From contig OW818654.1 in the NCBI GenBank assembly GCA_942492935.1, forward strand, positions 3,782,001-3,846,000: 64,000 bases of DNA, given 5' to 3'. The stretch comes from JANJUO01 sp942492935. GTDB taxonomy: Bacteria; Bacteroidota; Ignavibacteria; Kapaibacteriales; UBA2268. A program made the translations under genes and the position numbers. The first letter of the stretch is position 1. Each line of letters begins with the position of its first letter. A model generated the notes under the pieces. That model did not search any database and was not told where the DNA came from. It saw only the letters and a list, made by a program, of their open reading frames with translations. This document shows positions 37,708-44,831 of the stretch, piece after piece.

Positions 37708-38245
37708 GGGGGAAAGGGGGATTTGAATTAATTCTACATTGAGGGGTCTGAAACAATCTACAAATGACTACAATTTATTTTAATGGTGTCATTTTGCATA
37801 TTTACCAATGACACCTTTTTTCCTTGCATCAGTATGACGACTTTTGAGGCAGTTCCAATTAACTTCGGATGAAAGAAATCCTCCTTAATCCCCCTTTAAT
37901 AAAGGGGGAAAGGGGGATTTGAATTAATTCTACATTGAGGGGTCTGAAACAATCTACCAATGACTACAATTTATTTTAATGGTGTCATTTTGCATATTTT
38001 TTAAATATATTTGTTCCATTCTTCAGGATGACAACTTATGAGACACTCATTCAATGCATTTTTAATTTTATAATTTTTGTAATCTGACCAATTAAGCGTT
38101 TTTACTCTTTTAAAAATCAAAACAATAAAACGGCTCTTAACTAACTTAGCAGTCAATCATCGGTTGTTTTATAAAATAGTTAGCTATAATTTGCAAGTGA
38201 AAAATTCATTTTGGTAATGAGTAGTTAAATTTGTGAATATTATAA
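37708..38245. other. rest of repeat A2 and spacer
   Basis: Up to 38045 this is the right part of repeat A2. From 38046 to 38245 no gene is visible. TTAGCTATAATTTGCAAGTG near 38188 is one of several copies of a short recurring motif (also at 46396 inverted and 57025). Confidence 0.55.
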
Positions 38246-38680
38246 TTAGCCGAATAATTCAGAAAAGAAATCATCATCGTCATCATCGTCATCACTATCT
38301 GCAGAACGGTAATCCTGCTCATTTTCCCAAGGTAAATTAACTTTTAAAGAACCACCTTTGGTAGTTCCACTTGAGAGTTTTGGTCTAAGTACTTCAATAA
38401 GAAAATTTTCAACTTTTTTTACTTTTAGAGCAGAAACTTCTGCCCAAGTAGCAAATACTCCAAGATGCTGAAATGCTTGTATTGCTAATTCATTTCTTGC
38501 GGAACCAAATTCACCAAAAATTCTACCATTGCCAACTTTAAGTATATTTCTTGATGTAAAATCTCCCGACCAAATAACATATATTCCAGAAGCTTTTTTA
38601 ATAATTGTGTGATTTAAATCTACTTTAAATAAATCGCACCATTGGGCTCCTTTGCATCTGTACCAATCTACTAATAACAT
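38246..38680 (-). CDS. GIY-YIG-like domain protein with poly-Asp tail
   Basis: 144 residues. SGIYVIWSGDFTSRNILKVG (about 31-50) resembles the GIY...YVG start of GIY-YIG nucleases, with the second tyrosine replaced by lysine (LKVGNG). VENFLIEVLRPKL (about 89-101) matches the conserved Glu helix and P-x-L/N end. The C-terminus is an Asp-rich tail with eight consecutive Asp, encoded by a GAT/GAC repeat, then FFSELFG. The acidic tail suggests protein contacts. A DNA nuclease role is not established since a key tyrosine is not evident. No signal peptide; no operon partner. Confidence 0.6.
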   Translation of the reverse strand: MLLVDWYRCKGAQWCDLFKVDLNHTIIKKASGIYVIWSGDFTSRNILKVGNGRIFGEFGSARNELAIQAFQHLGVFATWAEVSALKVKKVENFLIEVLRPKLSSGTTKGGSLKVNLPWENEQDYRSADSDDDDDDDDFFSELFG

Positions 38681-38757
38681 AATACTTCAATTAGAATAAT
38701 AAAATTAACAATAGCAAAAATAATAATTTTTAAATTAATAATTAAGGTTAATTTTTT

Positions 38758-40431
38758 TTATATCATTTTTGACAATGTAAATGTAAATTTAGAGCCAGCT
38801 CCAAGCTGACTTTCAACGGTTAAGTTTCCAGTATTATCATCAGTTTTATGTTTATTTATAAATTCTTTACAAATTATTAATCCTAAACCTGTACCCTTTT
38901 CTTTAGACTTTCCTATTGTTGATACATTGACATCAATTCTGAATAATTTTGCTATATCCTCAGAATTCATACCAATTCCACTATCCTGAATTTCTATTAA
39001 TATATATGTAAGTTTGTCCATTACATGAATTGAAATAAAACCATTTTTCTCGGTAAATTTAACAGCATTAGTAAGTAGATTTCTAATAACAGTATTTATC
39101 ATATTCTCATCAGCATTTACATAAATCTCTTCCAAGTCAAGATTAATTTGAACGTTGATATTTTTTCCCTCAGCCATTGGCTGAATCGAACTTATATTTT
39201 CTGATATTAGTTTGTTTAAATTGAAATTTATTGGCTTGAAAACTATATTTCCTGATTGTGTTCTTGCCCAATCCAGTAAATTACTCAAAAGACTTCTAAA
39301 AAATATAACGCCATTTTTTAATTTTAAAATCTGAGTTCCAATTTTTTCATAATCATTCTTTTGATAATATAATGTCAATAAATCAATTGAACCCATTATA
39401 ACTGTCAAAGGATTTTTTAAATCGTGAGCTAAAATTGAAAAGAATTTATCTTTAGTATCATTTATTAGTCTAAGTTCATTTTCAGAGTCTAATAATCTAT
39501 AATTCAATTCTTGCAAATTTATTGCATCTTCAAGCATCGACATTCTTGAAATTTCAAGTTCATCATTTAATCTACTTAGAATTTCCTGAGCTTTCTTTCT
39601 TTCAATATTTTCATCTTGAACTTTTGATAATGCCTCTTGCAATTCCGTTGTTCTTTGGTAAACCCTTTCCTCAAGTTCAATATTCAATTGATTTAGATTT
39701 TTATTAGCTATATCTCTTTCAAGTTGATGAATTCTAATTTTATCAAGCATTTGGTTAAATTCAACATATAGCGATTTAATTTCATTACTACCTTCCGATT
39801 TTGCCCGTATAGTATAGTCGTTAGTTCTTGAAATATCTCCTACAATATTTGTTAATTTTATGATAGGGTGTGAGATTATACCTTGAAATTTATTTGCTAA
39901 AAAATATGTAACAACAATCAAAATAGTTAATAAAATAACTAAAAATAAAATATAATCAATATAATTACTCTTTAAGTCTTCTGTATCACGCACAATTTGT
40001 ATAAATCCATAGCAAATATCCTTATATTTAATTGGTTTAATAATAATTATATAATCATCAATAAAATACAGAGTGTCGCTAAAGTTTTTAATGATAAATT
40101 GAAAATTAAAATTGTGAATTGGTTTAGCATAAGAAGCAAACAATACGCCAGTTGTATCATAAATATTTGCAATTGCAATATTATCCATTTGATTTAATTT
40201 CGATAAAACATCGGTTGCACCATTGGCATCGTTAAACATTAATGTAGTAACAGAATAATCTGAAACAAGCTGAGCATTTATTTGTAGATTTTGTATCATA
40301 TCTTTTTCGTCTGAATTATATTGATTGTATGCCAGTACAGTAAAAGCGATTAATGTAACAAATACAGTCAAACTAACCATAACGATTTTAAGTTGCTTAC
40401 TAATTGAGCCATTTATAGAGATAAATTTCAT
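38758..40431 (-). CDS. CHASE8-HAMP sensor histidine kinase, partner of YfiR
   Basis: 557 residues. TM1 (about 15-35), a periplasmic CHASE8 domain (about 40-150: SDYSVTTLMFNDANGATDVL and IANIYDTTGVLFASY fit), TM2 (about 163-183), HAMP (about 185-240), coiled coil (245-330), HisKA with AHDLKNPLTV and HATPase_c with NLLTNAVKFTE, DSGIGM, GTGLGL. CHASE8 is the sensor domain of YfiN/DgcN-type cyclases that YfiR controls. Here the same sensor is fused to a kinase rather than a GGDEF domain. The ATG overlaps the stop of the upstream YfiR gene by 4 bases, so the pair is translationally coupled. It lacks a receiver, so its regulator is elsewhere. Confidence 0.93.
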   Translation of the reverse strand: MKFISINGSISKQLKIVMVSLTVFVTLIAFTVLAYNQYNSDEKDMIQNLQINAQLVSDYSVTTLMFNDANGATDVLSKLNQMDNIAIANIYDTTGVLFASYAKPIHNFNFQFIIKNFSDTLYFIDDYIIIIKPIKYKDICYGFIQIVRDTEDLKSNYIDYILFLVILLTILIVVTYFLANKFQGIISHPIIKLTNIVGDISRTNDYTIRAKSEGSNEIKSLYVEFNQMLDKIRIHQLERDIANKNLNQLNIELEERVYQRTTELQEALSKVQDENIERKKAQEILSRLNDELEISRMSMLEDAINLQELNYRLLDSENELRLINDTKDKFFSILAHDLKNPLTVIMGSIDLLTLYYQKNDYEKIGTQILKLKNGVIFFRSLLSNLLDWARTQSGNIVFKPINFNLNKLISENISSIQPMAEGKNINVQINLDLEEIYVNADENMINTVIRNLLTNAVKFTEKNGFISIHVMDKLTYILIEIQDSGIGMNSEDIAKLFRIDVNVSTIGKSKEKGTGLGLIICKEFINKHKTDDNTGNLTVESQLGAGSKFTFTLSKMI

Positions 40432-40937
40432 TTATCTTCTCCAGAAACAATTTTCGCTTGTTTTAAAATAAGATGACTCATTTGAAGATTCGCAAATTTT
40501 ACAGCATTTTCATTAATCTCAAATCTTATCATATCATTTTGCTTATAGAGATTTATATGAACGCCTTTTGAAGCAAAACCATAAGTATCTGAAATAGTTA
40601 GAACTGGCAAATATTTGTAATAGTCAATAATCTCCTTTAAATTACTACTTACTGAAGAAGTGATAAATAATAAATCACAATCAGGTAATTTTTTTATATC
40701 ATCTACATATATAATTGTTACAGGTTTTGTTTTGATTTTTCTCTTAGAATAAAATTCGTCCAGTAAATTACCAAAATTATGTTTGCCTATAACTGCAATT
40801 CTAAAAGGTTTTGCTATTAAACTCACATCTGAAGAATAATTCCATTCCACGAACTCGCAAAATTTGCCAATCCAAGCAGCTTTTATTTCGTATTCATTGG
40901 CAATTTTTTGAGTAAAAATACTCCCAAAATTTAGCAA
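40428..40937 (-). CDS. YfiR-family periplasmic regulator (DUF4154)
   Basis: The DUF4154/YfiR fold is recognisable: EYEIKAAWIGKFCEFVEWN, FRIAVIGKHNFGNLLDEF, KLPDCDLLFITSS, LPVLTISDTYGFASKGVHIN and IRFEINENAVKFANLQMSH. YfiR binds the periplasmic domain of its partner and represses it until released by stress. The first usual start in frame is TTG at 40937, which leaves no signal peptide. Upstream codons, back to ATC at 40976 and a TAG at 40982, would encode RNRFLYIIFFFTLLNFGS, a proper export signal. Start by ATC, or a mutated ATG, is therefore suspected. It overlaps the downstream kinase by 4 bases. Confidence 0.85.
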   Translation of the reverse strand: MLNFGSIFTQKIANEYEIKAAWIGKFCEFVEWNYSSDVSLIAKPFRIAVIGKHNFGNLLDEFYSKRKIKTKPVTIIYVDDIKKLPDCDLLFITSSVSSNLKEIIDYYKYLPVLTISDTYGFASKGVHINLYKQNDMIRFEINENAVKFANLQMSHLILKQAKIVSGEDK

Positions 40938-41249
40938 TGTAAAGAAAAATATAATATATAAAAATCTATTTCTGATGAACTAACACTATAATATGGAAAC
41001 AATTTGTATTTTTGGCATTAAGCCATATATTAAATTAAAAATTTTCTATATTATAACAAAAATAATTTTATTTTTTTTTTAAATATTTATTTTTCTTGAT
41101 ATTTATAGCACATTGTTTACAGTTCAACCGAGTTTATTTATTGTAATTGTAGAAGTATTCTCTATAAGAATTAGTGTAACCACTCCCTCGTTATATTGTT
41201 TTGATATTAAAAAGTGCAAAACCCTTAATATGAACATATAACAACAAAT

Positions 41250-41434
41250 AAAAAAATGAATAATTCTTTGAACATCCCGTTCGGAATTGAATAATTAAAT
41301 ACACAGTCAACACCTACGGCGTTGTTGAATTTCTGGGTGATATTGGTGTTACAAACATTAATTCCCTATGGGAATTTCAAGGACATCAAAAAATTGAACA
41401 AGAATTCAATACTAATTAATATTGCTGAGTTGTT
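41250..41434. repeat. repeat family B copy
   Basis: Contains TTCTTTGAACATCCCGTTCGG, then ACACCTACGGCGTTG, GTTACAAACATTAATTCCC and GGGAATTTCAAGG in inverted order on the right side, and GCTGAGTTGT near the right edge. Left and right halves are reverse complements in part, so the whole can fold on itself. Confidence 0.65.
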
Positions 41435-41507
41435 ATTTTTTTTAAAAATACGATGACAATTTGTTTTCCGTGTCATTCCGCACTTGATGCGGAATCTAAT
41501 ATATGCA

Positions 41508-41544
41508 GATGTCCAACACTTTCAAAGTGTTGGACATCTTTTTT
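41508..41544 (+). terminator. perfect hairpin with T-run, no gene attached
   Basis: GATGTCCAACACTTT and its exact reverse complement AAAGTGTTGGACATC are separated by one base (41508-41538) and followed by six T. It has terminator form on the plus strand, but no plus-strand gene precedes it. An ATTCCGCA/TGCGGAAT hairpin lies just upstream (41475-41495). Confidence 0.6.
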
Positions 41545-41562
41545 CGATAATAATAGGGAAAT

Positions 41563-41666
41563 GGATTCTGAAACGAGTTACCAATGACATCTTTTTTAAA
41601 AGCTGTCATTTCGCATATTTTTTAAATATATTTGTTCCGCACTTCAGAATGACAACTTATGTGACA
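41563..41666. repeat. repeat family A, shortened copy
   Basis: Matches copy 1 from GATTCTGAAAC(A/G)AGTTACC to the right end CAACTTATGTGACA (one mismatch to the terminal repeat), but lacks the middle segment of about 150 bp and the left end. It shows that the internal unit varies in number between copies. Confidence 0.7.
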
Positions 41667-41680
41667 GCCCCTTGCAATAT

Positions 41681-41710
41681 CATTTCAATATTACTTGAGC
41701 AACAGACTGT
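41681..41710. repeat. 30-bp repeat shared with 15917-15946
   Basis: CATTTCAATATTACTTGAGC and the following AACAGACTGT match the copy before the RCC1 terminator with a single mismatch. Intergenic in both places. Confidence 0.6.
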
Positions 41711-41845
41711 AAAAACTTTTTTTTTAACTTTTTTAAAAAAAATATTTAATTTTTAAAATTAATTTGTAACTTTTTGAACAATTGAATTGTCTATATATTT
41801 GAGATGTGAGTATTAAAAAATATTAAGTTTTTTACTTAATTATTT

Positions 41846-41875
41846 TTGAAAATTTATAAAAAACTTGTATCTTTG
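41846..41875 (+). promoter_or_regulatory. Bacteroidota-type promoter
   Basis: TTG (41846-41848, within TTTTTG) is followed by exactly 19 bases and TATCTTTG (41868-41875), matching the TTTG-N19-TAnnTTTG consensus of the Bacteroidota primary sigma factor. The predicted transcript begins about 60 bases before the ATG at 41942. Confidence 0.7.
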
Positions 41876-41941
41876 TTTTCTGTAATTTGAGAAAAATTTT
41901 AATTGTTAATTTTTTGTTAAATCTAATTTATAGGATTTAAA

Positions 41942-44089
41942 ATGAAAAGATTTTTTTACGCAGTCGTTCTTTCGGCAATTTTGCCTCTATTATTGTTAGC
42001 AAAACCTGCTAACTTTGTTGACTATGGAAAACCATATCAATCAGCAAATACTTTGCCAATGCAAATTGATGTCAAAAATGCTCCATCTTTCGAAACTTTT
42101 AATAGTTTTGATAAAGATGATGTTTCTAAACTTCTTAGCAACCGCAAATATTCAATGATTATACCTAATGTAGATGCTGGCTGGAATCATATTGGTGATT
42201 TTACTCCATTTCAATATGAACCAATTTCAAATACACTCGGTATTATATTATCACGTTATGGTCGTACAGCAACTTATGACCAAGATTCATTGCTCATTAG
42301 TTATGTGAATTTTTACTATTCAAATGATTACGGTGCAACTTGGAATTCAGTAGTTCTTGATTCAAGTAACAATGTATTCGTTAATTCATCATTTGGTATG
42401 ACTAATCCTGGTAACGAAACAAATCCTTTGAATTTGAACATTGCTGTTTTTGGTCCAAACTATACAAAAGCCAAAGATTATAGAATGGAAGCACATTATT
42501 GGATAATTTACAATGGAAAAGACAAAACAAAAGAAGTATTTCCTGAAGCAGGACCATTAAGTTTTAATGATAAACAAGATTATTGGTTTTATACAAGAAT
42601 GTTGACAACTAAAGATATGTATTATGTATATGCAAGATTGCAACCAAGAGCAGATGAATTTAATAACTTATTATCACAATTTGGTACTTATGGATTTGGA
42701 AGAACTGATGTTAGTTTAAATGAATATTATTCTTCAATCCCTACAAAGTGGAAATATGATAATTTCTATGTACAACCAGGAAATCTTGGTAGTACTTTTA
42801 ATGATAGAATGTATATGGATGCAGATGCTGATGGTAATCTTTATGCATGTTTCAATAATATTCTTGCTGGTGCAGAAACAACTAAATATCAAGAAAGATT
42901 ACCTATGGTTACTAAATCAACTGACAAAGGTAATACTTGGAGTGATTATGATAAAGTTCCATTTGAAACAATCAAAGCTTTTTTAGCTACTTATGGTGGT
43001 AATACTGAAATCAAGAATTCAAGTTTCCAAACTATACCTTATACTAGCAATTATTCACAAAGTGCTTTTGTTGTAACAGGTCCTGATCAGTACAGTTATT
43101 TCTATAGATTATTAGTTGTAAAAACAGCTGACACAGTTGAAATGTTATTAGCAGAAGCAAGAAAAGTTTCTGGACAACCTTGGAAAATGGTTCCAATTGC
43201 ATGGGTTAATGGTGCAATTACTTCTATTAGAGATACAGCTGGAACAGCTATTCCTCAAGATATTTTTGAAAGAGCTGAAAATGAAAATGAAATTGAAGTT
43301 ACTAAAACTTTAGACGGACAAAATATTGTTGTAAAATGGGTAGATTATGCACTTATAGACCCAAATACTGCCAAAATGGTTAGTTGGGATACTCCAGCTT
43401 ATTTAACTACAAGTATGGGTTATAACCCTGGTATGAGAATAGACTCAATGTGGACAAATGATGTTTTCTTTGCTCATAGAGGTGTAAATGACGATGAATG
43501 GTCCGACCCAATCAATGCTACAAATGATAAATGGTTCAATAAAATTACTTATATTCCTCCAGTTATCAAAGATTTGAATAATATTCCAATTTTTGAATAT
43601 GTAGTTCGTGAATTTAAAGCCGCAAATTATACACAGGCAAACAAAAATTATATTCGTGCTAATGCTCCTTATAATTATCCTTATCAATTACAAAATAGAA
43701 TTCAAGAACGCAATGTTCCACAAAATATAGTTTTTGGTGTATTCGACATTAGCAATCCAATTCCATTAACTAATCCTACTATAATGCCTGATAAAGGTGG
43801 ATTATCAGTTGAAGAGTTTATCAATACTGAATTTAGCATTAATGGTATTAATCCAAATCCTGCTAATGACAATGTTGAATTTGCATTTACTTTAAAAGCT
43901 TATGCAAATGTAAATATTGAAATTTACAACTCAATGGGACAATTGGTTAAATCAATTTATGAAGGTTCATTGGCTGACGGTGTTTATGGACAAAGTGCAA
44001 ATGTTTCTGATTTAGCAGTTGGAACTTACTATGTTGCTATTACAGTAAATGGAAAAAGAGTAGCTCAAGTTCTTAACGTTGTTCGTTAA
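41942..44089 (+). CDS. secreted BNR/sialidase-like protein, T9SS cargo
   Basis: 715 residues with a signal peptide (1-20). Two Asp-box-like motifs, SNDYGATWNSV (about 122-132) and STDKGNTWSDYD (about 323-334), suggest a BNR/sialidase-type beta-propeller, though no catalytic residues of a sialidase are recognised. A domain-free stretch follows (about 400-620), then a T9SS sorting module (about 635-715, INPNPANDNVEFAF ... TYYVAITVNGKRVAQVLNVVR). Probably exported to the cell surface. A consensus promoter lies upstream and a strong terminator downstream, so it is likely well expressed on its own. Substrate or partner unknown. Confidence 0.85.
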   Translation: MKRFFYAVVLSAILPLLLLAKPANFVDYGKPYQSANTLPMQIDVKNAPSFETFNSFDKDDVSKLLSNRKYSMIIPNVDAGWNHIGDFTPFQYEPISNTLGIILSRYGRTATYDQDSLLISYVNFYYSNDYGATWNSVVLDSSNNVFVNSSFGMTNPGNETNPLNLNIAVFGPNYTKAKDYRMEAHYWIIYNGKDKTKEVFPEAGPLSFNDKQDYWFYTRMLTTKDMYYVYARLQPRADEFNNLLSQFGTYGFGRTDVSLNEYYSSIPTKWKYDNFYVQPGNLGSTFNDRMYMDADADGNLYACFNNILAGAETTKYQERLPMVTKSTDKGNTWSDYDKVPFETIKAFLATYGGNTEIKNSSFQTIPYTSNYSQSAFVVTGPDQYSYFYRLLVVKTADTVEMLLAEARKVSGQPWKMVPIAWVNGAITSIRDTAGTAIPQDIFERAENENEIEVTKTLDGQNIVVKWVDYALIDPNTAKMVSWDTPAYLTTSMGYNPGMRIDSMWTNDVFFAHRGVNDDEWSDPINATNDKWFNKITYIPPVIKDLNNIPIFEYVVREFKAANYTQANKNYIRANAPYNYPYQLQNRIQERNVPQNIVFGVFDISNPIPLTNPTIMPDKGGLSVEEFINTEFSINGINPNPANDNVEFAFTLKAYANVNIEIYNSMGQLVKSIYEGSLADGVYGQSANVSDLAVGTYYVAITVNGKRVAQVLNVVR

Positions 44090-44115
44090 TAATTTAGTTA
44101 CTTAGAATGTTAAAA

Positions 44116-44148
44116 AACGCTTCGGAAATCCGAAGTGTTTTTTTTTGG
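44116..44148 (+). terminator. intrinsic terminator of the BNR gene
   Basis: AACGCTTCGG/CCGAAGTGTT stem (44116-44125 and 44130-44139, one G-T pair) with a 4-base loop and a T-run. It is 27 bp after the stop codon. Confidence 0.9.
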
Positions 44149-44150
44149 TA

Positions 44151-44181
44151 AAAAAAAGGGACTTGAAAAATTTCAAGTCCC
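44151..44181 (-). terminator. intrinsic terminator of the osmC-like gene
   Basis: GGGACTTGAAA/TTTCAAGTCCC perfect 11-bp stem with a 2-base gap, followed on the minus strand by seven T. Back to back with the preceding plus-strand terminator, so both convergent genes have their own. Confidence 0.9.
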
Positions 44182-44201
44182 TATATTGAACGGGAGATAT
44201 T

Positions 44202-44600
44202 TTATTTATTCAAAATAGTTGCAATTTCAAATTCTGGTGGGTCTTGGATTGCTTTTTTGACTGCACATTGACTTGCACTTCTTACAAGTGCATCATAATA
44301 TTGTAGAGGAAAAGATTCTGGCACTTTAATATTAAGAATGATTTTTGAAATTCTACCTTTCATTCTATCATACTCTATGTCTTGCTCTAATTCAATTCCT
44401 TCAGCTGAAATATTTCTGCTGTCACAGAATCCTTTAACATAAATACCTGCACAAGTTCCAAGCGATGCGAGAAACATATCGAATGGAGCAGGAGCTGTTC
44501 CATCACCACCACCAAAAGTTGGCTGGTCAGTTTGAACAGTAAAACCATTAAAATCAGCATAAACCTTTTTGTTTCCGGGGAAATAAATTTTCATACCCAT
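44202..44600 (-). CDS. OsmC/Ohr-family peroxiredoxin-like protein
   Basis: 132 residues. The two family cysteines are visible: GTCAGIYV (about 47-54) on the long helix and ASQCAVKKA (about 111-119). The middle APAPFDMFLASLG block is typical of the OsmC/YhfA-like subgroup. Ohr and OsmC proteins reduce organic peroxides using thiols. The YhfA-like subgroup is less well defined, so peroxide substrate is inference. ATG at 44600 follows an AAAAGGTT ribosome binding site; a longer frame upstream has no support. TATATTTG at 44666-44659 may be its -7 element. Confidence 0.85.
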   Translation of the reverse strand: MGMKIYFPGNKKVYADFNGFTVQTDQPTFGGGDGTAPAPFDMFLASLGTCAGIYVKGFCDSRNISAEGIELEQDIEYDRMKGRISKIILNIKVPESFPLQYYDALVRSASQCAVKKAIQDPPEFEIATILNK

Positions 44601-44831
44601 AATTCTAACCTTTTTAATAATAATTAAACAAAATTTTTCTAAATCAAAAAACAATTTACAAATATATTACTATACAGCAATATAGAAGTATTACTCTAAA
44701 ACTTATTTTAAATAAATTAAATTCTTCCACCTCAACATTTGATTTTTATTGTCGATAATTAAAATTGAATATTTTGGCATAATCATTGCTATTGTTTGGT
44801 GTGATAATTTGATGTGAAAAATTGGATAATG

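Larger units (their letters stand above)
35589..38045. repeat. repeat family A, copy 2: four tandem 196-bp units, carrying an IS4 element
   Basis: The 14-bp ends TGTCTCATAAGTTG (35589-35602) and CAACTTATGAGACA (38032-38045) match those of copy 1. Internal units start near 35686, 35882, 36077 and 37802, that is, every 195-196 bp once the inserted IS is removed. Total length is 2457 bp; removing the IS plus one 10-bp target repeat (1529 bp) leaves 928 bp, equal to the 340 bp of copy 1 plus three extra 196-bp units. The IS lies in the third unit. Each unit contains CCCCCTTTAATAAAGGGGG-type hairpin sequence. Confidence 0.85.
40938..41941. other. 1-kb non-coding spacer with several repeats
   Basis: The first 39 bases probably encode the YfiR signal peptide. 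The remainder holds family B sequence (41250-41434), two hairpins (41475-41495 and 41508-41538), a shortened family A copy (41563-41666), a 30-bp repeat (41681-41710) and the promoter of the next gene. A frame at 41484-41756 is made of repeat sequence and is not credible. Confidence 0.65.

Noticed and set aside
35200..38100. Possible CRISPR array because of regularly spaced repeats
   Set aside because: Units are 196 bp, nearly identical throughout, with no short repeat/variable spacer pattern and no cas genes; a tandem repeat within a MITE-like element fits better.
41484..41756. 90-residue frame in the spacer before the BNR gene
   Set aside because: Runs across two hairpins, a shortened family A copy and a 30-bp repeat; composition comes from repeats.
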